From: Ga0074139 sp964515195
GTDB lineage: Bacteria; Bdellovibrionota; Bdellovibrionia; Bdellovibrionales; Bdellovibrionaceae
Length of the DNA: 22,718 nucleotides
Reading direction: 5' to 3'
Assembly (NCBI GenBank): GCA_964515195.1
Contig: CAZETK010000055.1
Span: forward strand, 1 to 22,718
The notes below the pieces were generated by a model. The model searched no databases. It was not told the origin of the DNA and was given only the letters and a program-made list of their open reading frames with translations. The translations under genes and the position numbers were made by a program. The stretch's first letter is position 1. Every line of letters starts with the position of its first letter. This document shows, in pieces, positions 7,687 through 15,553 of this stretch.

Positions 7687-7716
7687 TTCGCAATCACTGG
7701 CTACATACGTTTTAAT
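7687..7716 (+). promoter_or_regulatory. Candidate promoter of the T2SS operon (before gspC)
   Basis: TTCGCA (7687-7692, 4 of 6) and TTTAAT (7711-7716, 5 of 6) are separated by 18 bases. The start codon of gspC is about 62 bases further on. The leader contains a small inverted repeat (AGCTTC at 7726 and GAAGCT at 7738). It was found by eye; other AT-rich boxes in the gap are possible. Confidence 0.35.
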
Positions 7717-7778
7717 TGAGAGGTAAGCTTCAAGGATGAAGCTGAGAAAAACTTAAGCTGAAGGAAACTTAATTAACG

Positions 7779-8687
7779 ATGGTGGCAAGGCCAGGACCTA
7801 AAATCTCTCCAGTGGGCCAAAAATATTGGCCTTATATTTTCTTTATTTTGGTGGGCCTGTTCACCGCCGATCTGGTTGTCCTCAGTTTTCGTGATCAACT
7901 TCTTCCTACCCAAGCCCCCCCGAGTAAGCCCGGGCGGTCAGTTGCGGACAGTACCCCGGGCCGCGGAGCCTATCAGGTCATTATCACCCGGAATATCTTC
8001 AGCGGTGACAATATCATTCCCGACCCGATTCGTTCGAAAGAAGGGCCCAGCCAGGTCCCCGAAGCGCCCCCCGTTCTATCGTCTTTACCTCTGACCCTCG
8101 TTGGAACTTTGGTCCATTCGAATCCAGAAAAATCCCTAGCCTCCATTGATCTCAAAGGAAAAAATCAGGTGCTGACCTTTGGAGTCCGGCAAGACGTGGA
8201 TAATATCGCCGTGATTGAGTCCATTGAGCGCGGCAAAGTGATCTTCCGCAATTCGAACAATGGCCGCATGGAGTACATTGAACTGCCTAAAGATGGACGT
8301 TTAGCTTTTGAATCTGCGCGCCCCACCGCCACAACCGGTGATACCGAGATCAAACAGGTTTCCCAAGGTCAGTATGAAATCAAGAAAGCCGATGTCGAAA
8401 AGCACTTGGGAAATATCCAAGACCTCTTGATGCAAGCTCGCGCCGTTCCCGCTTATCGTCCTGGAACCCGCGAATCCTATGGCTTTCGTGTGCTTGAAGT
8501 GCAACCGGATAGCGTATTGGCGAAGATTGTTAAGCCCATGGACGTGATCACCTCTGTGAATGGCTCGCCGGTTCGATCCCAACTTCAAGCTTTGAATTTA
8601 TTTAATGCTTTAAGAAACACCCAACGAGTTTGCATCACTGTCGAACGCGACGGTCGCAATGTGGAGAACTGCTATACGATCCGCTAG
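7779..8687 (+). CDS. gspC: T2SS inner-membrane connector protein GspC
   Basis: 302 residues, ATG 7779 with AAGGAAA 11 bases upstream. A short cytoplasmic N-terminus is followed by one membrane helix (about residues 17-37, YIFFILVGLFTADLVVLSF), a Pro-rich linker, then the homology region (about 68-165, with RNIFSG and SLPLTLVGT, typical of GspC). The C-terminus is a PDZ domain (about 234-300, YGFRVLEVQPDSVLAKI...DVITSVNG). In type II secretion GspC links the inner-membrane assembly platform to the N0 domain of the secretin and helps select substrates through the PDZ domain. It is the first gene of the operon; gspD follows after 64 bases. Confidence 0.9.
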   Translation: MVARPGPKISPVGQKYWPYIFFILVGLFTADLVVLSFRDQLLPTQAPPSKPGRSVADSTPGRGAYQVIITRNIFSGDNIIPDPIRSKEGPSQVPEAPPVLSSLPLTLVGTLVHSNPEKSLASIDLKGKNQVLTFGVRQDVDNIAVIESIERGKVIFRNSNNGRMEYIELPKDGRLAFESARPTATTGDTEIKQVSQGQYEIKKADVEKHLGNIQDLLMQARAVPAYRPGTRESYGFRVLEVQPDSVLAKIVKPMDVITSVNGSPVRSQLQALNLFNALRNTQRVCITVERDGRNVENCYTIR

Positions 8688-8754
8688 CGGTAACTGGATA
8701 CTTGTTTCGAAAAGTTAAGAGGGGGTTACCCCTGTGTTAAAAGAGGAGAAGATG

Positions 8755-11034
8755 ATGAAAATAAAAACCTGGAAATCGAGAGGGGCCCTCTTTCTCGTAG
8801 CGCTATTAAGCCTTCCCTCTCATGCTCAAACTCCAGCCCCTCAAGCCCCCAGCATGACCAAGACTCAACAAGAGAAATTCTCTCGCTCAGGGCCAGAAGA
8901 TATCACTAATGAAAACTTCCCTGAAACTATTGAGTCCTTCGACTTTCCCAATGCTGATATTGCCGATATCGTAAAAGCCATCAGTGAGCTGACAGGTCGA
9001 AACTTTATTTTGGACCCTGGTGTGCGCGGTAAAGTTTCGATCATCGCCCCCTCTAAGATTACGGTGGCTGAAGCCTATAAGATGTTTTTATCAGCCTTGG
9101 CCATTCACGGATACGCTATTGTACCTAGTGACGGATATTATAAAATCCGCCCTTCCCGCGCGGCCCAGCGTGATAGCATCGAAACCTATTCCGGCAGTTA
9201 TTATCCTAATTCCGATCAAATGATCACCAAGATCATCCACTTAAAATATATTTCTGCAGATGAAGTCCTAAAACAATTCCGCAATATTACAACAAAAGAC
9301 GGAGACATTAACGCTTACGCCCCGACAAACTCGATTATCATTTCGGACTATGGCTCGAACGTGGATCGAATCGTGAAAATCATCAGCCAATTGGATGTAC
9401 CCGGATTTGAAGATCAGATCGAAGTGGTCCCCGTGAGAAATGCAAAAGCAAAAGATCTGGCAGATCTGATTGAAAAAATCGTCAACAAAGGACAGCCTTC
9501 CACGGGACGAGGCGGCGGAGTTTCCAGCGGTTTTCAAGGGTCTGTTCCTCGCTTCACCCGACCAGGAGCCGCTCCCACCACTAGCAACCAACAAGGTGGA
9601 TCCTACTTTATGGCCTTCCCCGACGATCGCACCAACGCTTTGATTGTTGTCGGCAATAAGGCTGGCATCGCCCGGGTAAAAAAGCTAGTTGATCAATTGG
9701 ATATCCGCATGAGCGCCGCGGACGCCGGTGGTGTCTATGTTTATTACGTCAAATTTGGTGATGCCGAAAAAATCGCTCAGGTGATTAACGGTGTGGCAAA
9801 AGACGCGGGCCCCGAAGCCGCCAATCGCACTCAACAAGGTGGCACCAGTGCCCCCCGGTTCCTACCGCCGAGTTTCCTCAATGCTCCCGGACAAGAAAAC
9901 CCTCAAGGAAGTTCTGGTCAGATTTTCGGTGGCGACGTGAAGGTCACAGCTGATAAAAACAGCAACTCTTTGGTGATTGTTGCCAGCAAGCCCGATTACG
10001 AAAAGGTCATCAACCTTTTAAATCGTATCGATATCGCTCAAGACCAAGTCTATGTGGAAGCTGTCATTCTAGAGATGTCAGTTCAAAACGCCGACACTTG
10101 GAAAGTAGGCTTCTACCAATACGGAAAATACGGGAAAGGTGGCTTCAGCACCTTCAGCCCGGATGAGTTGGGAGGCCTAACTTCTTTAACAGGTGGTTCG
10201 GGCGTTATTATTCCATTTGCGGACGGAGAGCAAAAGTTCACGCAATTTTCAGCCAGCTCTACCGGCACTGTCACTCAAAATGAAATCACAGTTCCTAATA
10301 TCTTAGGCTTTATTAACTTTCTGAAAACCAACAGCCAAGCCAATGTTCTTTCCACTCCCCGAATCCTGGCTTTGAATAACCAAGAAGCCCAAATCAAAGT
10401 GGTAGACCGAGTCCCCACGAGCATCAACTCGACAAGCACGGCGGCTGGACAAACTAGTAATACCACGTTTGAAGATGCGGGTATTGATTTGAAGATCAAA
10501 CCTTTTATCTCACCAGCTTCTGAAACCATCCGCATGGAAATCACACAATTAGTTTCACAGCCAACAAGTCCCACTAGCGCCGTGGCTCAAGCATTAAGAC
10601 AGGCCACCACTGTGATCGCAAAACGTGAGATCAAAACCAACATCGTTGTGCGAAATGGTGACACCGCTGTTCTGGGAGGTTTGGTTCGAAATCAAGAGAC
10701 CGAAACCGTATCAAAAGTTCCAATTCTAGGTGATATCCCCGTTCTAGGATGGCTTTTTAAATCCAATGAATCACGCAACGATAAAATCAACTTAATGGTC
10801 TTCTTAACTCCCAAAGTGATCCGCAACGCCCAAGACCACAAAGACAATCTAGCCAAAACATTGGATGAGCGGGTAGAATTTATTAAGGACGTCGGCAGTA
10901 AAGATCCCTATGGCCGAAAAATAGATCAGCTTCGAGGCTACACAGCCGATGCCCAAGGCAATGTCCTTCCGCCTGAGCCAGCGCCTTCTTACGAAATCAC
11001 ACCAGACAATATGGAAGAGTCTCTTTTCGAATGA
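8755..11034 (+). CDS. gspD: T2SS outer-membrane secretin GspD
   Basis: 759 residues. I prefer ATG 8755, six bases after GAGGAG; ATG 8752 and GTG 8734 are in-frame alternatives. A Sec signal peptide ends SHA|Q (residue 24). Domains in order: N0 (about 61-140, FDFPNADIADIVKAISELTG), N1 (about 153-215), N2 (about 221-325) and N3 (about 325-425), the last two with Gly/Ser-rich loops, then the secretin barrel (about 431-700) with the signature VPILGDIPVLGWLF at about 656. It forms the gated outer-membrane channel of the machine. The roughly 55-residue C-terminal tail is not obviously a pilotin-binding S-domain, and no gspS is seen. The last codons lie within a larger palindrome (see repeats), and gspE follows only after about 0.5 kb. 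Confidence 0.95.
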   Translation: MKIKTWKSRGALFLVALLSLPSHAQTPAPQAPSMTKTQQEKFSRSGPEDITNENFPETIESFDFPNADIADIVKAISELTGRNFILDPGVRGKVSIIAPSKITVAEAYKMFLSALAIHGYAIVPSDGYYKIRPSRAAQRDSIETYSGSYYPNSDQMITKIIHLKYISADEVLKQFRNITTKDGDINAYAPTNSIIISDYGSNVDRIVKIISQLDVPGFEDQIEVVPVRNAKAKDLADLIEKIVNKGQPSTGRGGGVSSGFQGSVPRFTRPGAAPTTSNQQGGSYFMAFPDDRTNALIVVGNKAGIARVKKLVDQLDIRMSAADAGGVYVYYVKFGDAEKIAQVINGVAKDAGPEAANRTQQGGTSAPRFLPPSFLNAPGQENPQGSSGQIFGGDVKVTADKNSNSLVIVASKPDYEKVINLLNRIDIAQDQVYVEAVILEMSVQNADTWKVGFYQYGKYGKGGFSTFSPDELGGLTSLTGGSGVIIPFADGEQKFTQFSASSTGTVTQNEITVPNILGFINFLKTNSQANVLSTPRILALNNQEAQIKVVDRVPTSINSTSTAAGQTSNTTFEDAGIDLKIKPFISPASETIRMEITQLVSQPTSPTSAVAQALRQATTVIAKREIKTNIVVRNGDTAVLGGLVRNQETETVSKVPILGDIPVLGWLFKSNESRNDKINLMVFLTPKVIRNAQDHKDNLAKTLDERVEFIKDVGSKDPYGRKIDQLRGYTADAQGNVLPPEPAPSYEITPDNMEESLFE

Positions 11035-11039
11035 CGGGG

Positions 11040-11164
11040 GCCGAGCGGTACTCTCTATAAATCCAGACGCAGGCCTCCTGCCTTCGCCGGCATCCCCACG
11101 CCTTCGGCGCGGGGAACGCGTCACGCTTGCCGGAGGTCTGGATTTATAGAGAGTACCGCTCGGC
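11040..11164 (+). repeat. Palindromic element, copy A
   Basis: A 29-bp perfect inverted repeat, 11040-11068 (GCCGAGCGGTACTCTC... to ...ATCCAGAC) against 11136-11164, encloses a 67-base core. The core has nested stems: CCGGCA with TGCCGG, and CCCCACGCC with GGCGCGGGG (one mismatch) capped by TTC. The inner 10 bp of each arm (AAATCCAGAC) and the core, including CGCGTCACGCTTGC, recur in copy B; the outer 19 bp are mostly specific to this site. No U-run follows, so it is not a plain terminator, but transcribed RNA would fold into a very stable hairpin just after the gspD stop codon. Confidence 0.9.
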
Positions 11165-11395
11165 TTCACGCTATTCGTCGAAAAGGGGGACTCTTTTGGT
11201 TTTGTAGATTCGGTTTTTAGTTCTGCTCTTTAACGGCTAGGATATTGTTTTATAAATAGGCACAATACGATATTATTAGGAAGTCTCTCTCGAATCTTTC
11301 CTTATGGATCACCTTCGCCAACCAATCCGGAAGTACACAAGTCAATAACCTAAAAAAATCTTTTCCTATCTCCTTCCCTCAAAACCCCATGCACA

Positions 11396-11532
11396 GCCGG
11401 TTGGGTGGTTCACAAAATCCAGACCTCCAGCAAGCGTGACGCGTTTCCCACCCAAAGGGTGGGAATGCTGGCGAAGGTGCGGCCGGCTAGGCAGGAAGCC
11501 TGCGTCTGGATTTTGTGAACCACCCAACCGGC
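11396..11532 (-). repeat. Palindromic element, copy B (inverted relative to A)
   Basis: A 29-bp perfect inverted repeat, 11396-11424 (GCCGGTTGGGTGGTTC... to ...ATCCAGAC) against 11504-11532, encloses a 79-base core. On the reverse strand the core aligns with copy A (GCAGGC, TCCTGC, CCTTCGCC, GCAT, then CGCGTCACGCTTGC and GGAG) but carries about 14 extra bases (CTAGCCGGCCGCAC). Its inner stems are CCAGCA with TGCTGG and TTCCCACCC with GGGTGGGAA. The outer arm is mostly different from that of copy A apart from the terminal GCCG. It ends about 90 bases before the likely gspE start. Confidence 0.9.
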
Positions 11533-11620
11533 CCCAGTTCAGGAGAGAAGAAAGAAGATCAGGAAAAGAGCGCCTTTGAACTTGTCCCCCAGAGCAGTAG
11601 TGTGTTCAAATAAGCTAGCA

Positions 11621-13303
11621 ATGGATATTCAGAATGTTTTAGTCAAATCCACCACCCTGACCCCGGATCAAGTGATTTCAATTTTGAAATCGAATTCTGT
11701 GGTGCGTCCTGTGACCATAGGTGAGGCTCTTTCGAAAAGGGATTTTACCTCTGCCGAAGAGCTGGTGAGCGAGCTGTGTAAAGAACTTGGATTGGAATTT
11801 ATTAAGGATATTCCGGCCAACGATATTTTATTGGATTTAGTACGGGATATCTCGATTAACTACGCTAAACAGCATGCGGTTTTACCCTTTAAAGAAGAAC
11901 AGGAAACTGTTACGGTTCTCACCAGTAATCCGGTGAATCTAAAAGCCTTAGATGACTTACGAGTTCTTTTCGGAAAAAAAATAAAGCCCTTAGTCACAAC
12001 GCATTTAAAACTTCAAGATGCAATCAACCGTGTTTTCGAAAAGGCCACCGCCAATCTCCAAGGTTTAGATGAGATCGAAGAAGATGATGTGGATTTTGAA
12101 GACAACATCATTGATCTTTTAGAAGCAGGTGACGATGACGCTCCAGTTATTAAACTGGTCAACTCTCTGCTCTTCCGTGCGGTCAAAGAAAAAGCTTCCG
12201 ATATTCACATTGAGCCTTACGAAAAAGACATGGTTGTTCGCTTTCGTATTGATGGCGTGCTTTTTGATATTTTCAAACCACCTAAACGTCTGCAAAACTC
12301 CATCACATCCCGTATCAAAGTGATGGCGAATTTGAATATTGCTGAGAAGCGCTTGCCCCAGGATGGGCGTATTCCGTTGAAATTAGGTGGTAAAGATATT
12401 GATATTCGTCTTTCAACTGTACCCACGTCTCATGGTGAGCGCCTTGTGATGCGTCTTCAGGACCGATCGAATGTAGTTTTAGAACTCGAGCAATTGGGAT
12501 TTTCCGAGCACAATCTGAGTATCTTAGGTGATCTTTTAAACCGGACCGATGGAATTTTTCTTGTAACGGGTCCGACGGGTTCTGGTAAGTCTACGACTCT
12601 TTACGCGGCTCTTCAGCGCTTGAACAAAGTAGATGTGAATATTCTCACCATTGAAGATCCGGTGGAGCAAAGAATTCATGGAATTGGGCAGGTCCAAACC
12701 AATGCGAAAATTGGGCTGACCTTTGCTAGTGGCCTTCGTTCGTTTCTGCGTCAGGATCCCGATATCATTATGGTGGGTGAGATTCGTGACTTAGAAACCT
12801 GTGAACTGGCGATCAATGCCTCTCTTACTGGTCACTTAGTACTATCCACACTTCATACTAACGATTCGGCCGGAGCGTTTCCTCGTATGTTGGATCTAGG
12901 GGCCGAGCCGTTTTTGATTGCGACTTCCGTGATGGGTGTTGTCGCACAACGTCTGATCCGTGTTCTCTGTCCTCATTGTAAAGCTCCCTACACTCCGACG
13001 GACCTTGAGCTTAATATGTTAGGTGTGTCACGGGATCAAATTCGCGGCACTCATATCTGCAAGGCTGTTGGCTGCGATAATTGTAATCAAAAAGGCTTTG
13101 TGGGCCGAACTCAGATTCAAGAAATTCTTGTGGTCACGGAAGATATCCGTTCATTGATCATGCAAAGAAAGGACAGTGGAACCATTAAGAAGCAAGCTAT
13201 TGCCAATGGTATGATTCCTTTCCGAGATCATGGGGTTCAAAAAGTTCTAAGTGGAATCACCACTATCGAAGAGTTATTGAGCAATACGCAGTTGGATATT
13301 TAA
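11621..13303 (+). CDS. gspE: T2SS cytoplasmic ATPase GspE
   Basis: 560 residues from ATG 11621 (MDIQNVLVK). An in-frame TTG at 11576 with AGGAAAAG upstream would add 15 residues of unlike character, and the ATG has no strong ribosome site, so the start is not certain. Order: N-terminal GspE/PilB N1 domain (about 1-150), then the ATPase core with Walker A GPTGSGKST (317-325), the Asp box TIEDPVEQ, Walker B IIMVGEIRD and the His box LSTLHTNDS. A four-cysteine zinc site CPHC (450-453) and CDNC (485-488) is characteristic of GspE/PilB. It powers pseudopilus assembly from the cytoplasmic face with GspL and GspF. gspF starts two bases after its stop. Confidence 0.95.
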   Translation: MDIQNVLVKSTTLTPDQVISILKSNSVVRPVTIGEALSKRDFTSAEELVSELCKELGLEFIKDIPANDILLDLVRDISINYAKQHAVLPFKEEQETVTVLTSNPVNLKALDDLRVLFGKKIKPLVTTHLKLQDAINRVFEKATANLQGLDEIEEDDVDFEDNIIDLLEAGDDDAPVIKLVNSLLFRAVKEKASDIHIEPYEKDMVVRFRIDGVLFDIFKPPKRLQNSITSRIKVMANLNIAEKRLPQDGRIPLKLGGKDIDIRLSTVPTSHGERLVMRLQDRSNVVLELEQLGFSEHNLSILGDLLNRTDGIFLVTGPTGSGKSTTLYAALQRLNKVDVNILTIEDPVEQRIHGIGQVQTNAKIGLTFASGLRSFLRQDPDIIMVGEIRDLETCELAINASLTGHLVLSTLHTNDSAGAFPRMLDLGAEPFLIATSVMGVVAQRLIRVLCPHCKAPYTPTDLELNMLGVSRDQIRGTHICKAVGCDNCNQKGFVGRTQIQEILVVTEDIRSLIMQRKDSGTIKKQAIANGMIPFRDHGVQKVLSGITTIEELLSNTQLDI

Positions 13304-13305
13304 TT

Positions 13306-14526
13306 ATGCCGATTTTTGAATACCGAGGTCTGACAAAAAAAGGAAGCTCCGTTCGAGGTGTTGTCGATGCTGATAACCTTCGTAACGCCCGCTTAAAACT
13401 TAAAAAAGACGGCATATTTGTCACCGACATTAAAGACAAAAAAAAATCGCCGACCAAAAAGTCTTCTGGCCCCTCATCTCTGGGAAAAAGGGGCGTGCCT
13501 GTTAAGGATTTAGCGCTGATGACCCGTCAATTGGCGACTCTGGTGCGCGCCAATATCCCGCTAGTGGACGCTTTAAGTGCGGTGGCCGAGCAAACAGAAA
13601 ACCCAACCCTGTCCGAAGCGGTAGCAGACAGTAAAAATCAGGTCAATGAAGGAAGTCCCCTCCATAAAGCGCTGGCAAAATACCCTAACGTTTTTTCGCG
13701 AATTTATATTTCCATGGCCGAAGCTGGAGAAGCTTCGGGTTCGCTGGAAACTATCTTAATGAGGCTAGCTGAATTTTTAGAAGCCTCTGCGGACCTTCGA
13801 GCCCGGGTCTCCTCGGCTCTTACTTATCCGATTATCATGTTAATCGTAGTTCTTGGAGTGATGCTTGGTCTTTTTACTTTTGTGATTCCTAAGATTGTGA
13901 CGATTTTCACCTCTTTCCCTGAACTGACGCTTCCATGGTACACTCAAGTTGTCATTTATATTTCAGATATCTTTGTCAACTACTGGATCATGATTTTAGG
14001 TTCCCTATTTCTGTCGTATTTGCTGTTTTTCACTTGGAAAAAAACCCCAACTGGGGCTGCCCAGTGGGATGCGATTAAACTCAAGCTGCCTTTGGTAGGC
14101 CCAATCACTCGCATGGTGGCTGTTGCTCGATTTACGCGCACACTTTCGACTCTTCTCGTGGGCGGTGTTCCCATGCTGCAGGCTCTCGAGATTGTTAAAA
14201 ACGTCGTTGACAATGATGTGATCGCCCGCGCTATCGAGAGCGCCCGTTCTAACATTTCAGAAGGGGAATCCATTTCAGGTCCACTTAAAAAAAGTGAACA
14301 ATTCCCCCCTCTTGTGATTCACATGGTCAATATTGGCGAAAAAACCGGTGATTTAGAAAATATGCTCACTCAGGTGTCTGACGCCTATGAATTTCAAGTC
14401 CGGACCAAAATCGAAAGCATGACATCGCTTATCAATCCTATTATAACCATCATCATGGGATTCATTATCTTTGTCGTCGTGATTTCTGTCGTCATTCCTA
14501 TGATGGAACTTACGCAAAGCTTTTAA
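13306..14526 (+). CDS. gspF: T2SS inner-membrane platform protein GspF
   Basis: 406 residues from ATG 13306. It begins PIFEYRGLTKKGSSVRGVVDADN, the normal family start, and has two T2SSF cytoplasmic domains: residues about 65-165 (LALMTRQLATLVRANIPLVDAL) and about 270-370 (FTRTLSTLLVGGVPMLQALEI). Three membrane segments lie at about 168-195, 225-245 and 375-402. GspF is the polytopic platform that, with GspE and GspL, moves pseudopilins out of the membrane. Length is normal. The near-zero gap to gspE implies translational coupling. Confidence 0.95.
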   Translation: MPIFEYRGLTKKGSSVRGVVDADNLRNARLKLKKDGIFVTDIKDKKKSPTKKSSGPSSLGKRGVPVKDLALMTRQLATLVRANIPLVDALSAVAEQTENPTLSEAVADSKNQVNEGSPLHKALAKYPNVFSRIYISMAEAGEASGSLETILMRLAEFLEASADLRARVSSALTYPIIMLIVVLGVMLGLFTFVIPKIVTIFTSFPELTLPWYTQVVIYISDIFVNYWIMILGSLFLSYLLFFTWKKTPTGAAQWDAIKLKLPLVGPITRMVAVARFTRTLSTLLVGGVPMLQALEIVKNVVDNDVIARAIESARSNISEGESISGPLKKSEQFPPLVIHMVNIGEKTGDLENMLTQVSDAYEFQVRTKIESMTSLINPIITIIMGFIIFVVVISVVIPMMELTQSF

Positions 14527-14553
14527 TACCAATATGTTTCAGAAAGGTTCTAT

Positions 14554-14976
14554 ATGAAATTACGAAAGTTCAAAAATTCTGAAAAAGGTTTCTCTCTCTT
14601 AGAAATCATGATTGTTTTAGGAATTATTGGAACAATCTTGGCCATGATCGGACAACGTGTAATGGGGGCCCGTGACCGCGCTAAGGTGCGAGAAGCTCAG
14701 ATGGCTTTGTCCCAGTGGACAGAAGCGATTTCAATGTATTATAACGATTGTGGCAAAAACCCTGACTCTTTGGACAATGTCATTAAACCTGATGCTAACT
14801 GCAACAATTGGGATCCCGGCACTTACAGTCGGCTTAAACCTCGCGATCCGTGGAATAACCCTCTTGTTTATCAAAATGAAGGAAACGATTTCATTTTGAG
14901 GTCTCTTGGTAAAGATGGCAAAGAGGGCGGCTCAGGATTTAACGCGGATATTGATGCGGGCTCTATTCAGGAATAA
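14554..14976 (+). CDS. gspG: T2SS major pseudopilin GspG
   Basis: 140 residues, ATG 14554 with AAAGG upstream. The short basic leader MKLRKFKNSEKG is followed by FSLLEIMIVLGIIGTILAM, the type IV pilin-like cleavage site with Phe+1 and Glu+5; the hydrophobic helix packs the pseudopilus core. The C-terminal LGKDGKEGGSGFNADID is the calcium-binding loop typical of GspG. Two Cys (NDCG and ANCNN) could form a disulfide. Cleavage and N-methylation need a prepilin peptidase (GspO/PilD), which is not in this window. The end overlaps gspH. Confidence 0.95.
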   Translation: MKLRKFKNSEKGFSLLEIMIVLGIIGTILAMIGQRVMGARDRAKVREAQMALSQWTEAISMYYNDCGKNPDSLDNVIKPDANCNNWDPGTYSRLKPRDPWNNPLVYQNEGNDFILRSLGKDGKEGGSGFNADIDAGSIQE

Positions 14977-15553
14977 TCAAAAAGGTTTCAGTCTTATTGA
15001 AATGATGGTCGTACTGGCCATCATTGGAAGTATCATCGCATTGGGCCTCGGGCGGATCCGTAAACGCGATAACGATATCAAACGCACAGTTCGTCAATTC
15101 TATTCTCTTGGTAAAGAAATTCGCAATCAGGCCCGACTTAAGAATTCGACATTTCGACTTGTCATTCAGATGGAAGAGGGGGCCCAAAAATTTTGGGTGG
15201 AATCAGCGGTGGGTTTTCAAGGGCGACTCGACCCTGAAGTGCTTGAAGCCGAAAAAAACCTGAAAGAGGAAGAAAAAACTCAAGACACTTTCGAAAAAGA
15301 CAAGAGTCTCATTAAAAAAGATAAGACTTTACCAGATGGCCTTTATTTTAAATCTGTGGAAAGTTTGGATGAAGAGCTTATCACTCAAGGAATCGCTTAT
15401 ATCTACTTCTTTCCCACAGGATTTGTGGAACCGGCGGCCCTGCAGATCACGAATCGTAAAAATGCAACCTGGACATTGATTTTTCACCCCCTCACCGGAC
15501 AAGCTGATATCATACCGGAGGAGAGAAGTTTAAGGGATGTTAAACGGGATTAA
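14954..15553 (+). CDS. gspH: T2SS minor pseudopilin GspH
   Basis: 199 residues from ATG 14954, giving the leader MRALFRNNQKG and then FSLIEMMVVLAIIGSIIAL, a pilin-like N-terminus with Glu+5. An in-frame TTG at 14906 would lengthen the leader without need. It overlaps the gspG end by 23 bases, so it is probably translated by coupling. The globular part has a highly charged insertion (EAEKNLKEEEKTQDTFEKDK) before a beta-rich end (IAYIYFFPTGFVEPAALQI) of the GspH/FimT fold. It is longer than many GspH proteins. It belongs to the tip complex of the pseudopilus. Confidence 0.88.
   Translation: MRALFRNNQKGFSLIEMMVVLAIIGSIIALGLGRIRKRDNDIKRTVRQFYSLGKEIRNQARLKNSTFRLVIQMEEGAQKFWVESAVGFQGRLDPEVLEAEKNLKEEEKTQDTFEKDKSLIKKDKTLPDGLYFKSVESLDEELITQGIAYIYFFPTGFVEPAALQITNRKNATWTLIFHPLTGQADIIPEERSLRDVKRD

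Larger units (their letters stand above)
11035..11620. other. Long gspD-gspE gap with two palindromic elements
   Basis: Nearly 0.6 kb without a recognisable gene splits an otherwise tight operon. It contains two related palindromic elements in opposite orientation (11040-11164 and 11396-11532), separated by 231 bases of AT-rich DNA. I see no confident promoter in that spacer; TTTATAAAT around 11250 is the most -10-like stretch but lacks a good -35. Short open frames through the repeats are by-products of the palindromes. Confidence 0.6.

Noticed and set aside
7726..7743. AGCTTC / GAAGCT inverted repeat in the gspC leader as a riboswitch or attenuator
   Set aside because: Only a 6-bp stem with a 6-base loop and no terminator arm; too weak to call.
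11040..11164. Copy A as a plain intrinsic terminator of gspD
   Set aside because: The hairpin is far longer than usual, no U-run follows, and the same core recurs at 11396 in the opposite orientation.
10849..11169. Open frames on both strands through the gspD 3' end and copy A (about 106 and 66 codons)
   Set aside because: They arise from the coding bias of gspD and the palindrome itself; no ribosome site and no protein-like content.
14906..14953. Upstream TTG start for gspH
   Set aside because: It would give a long leader before the pilin-like segment; ATG 14954 gives a normal 11-residue leader.
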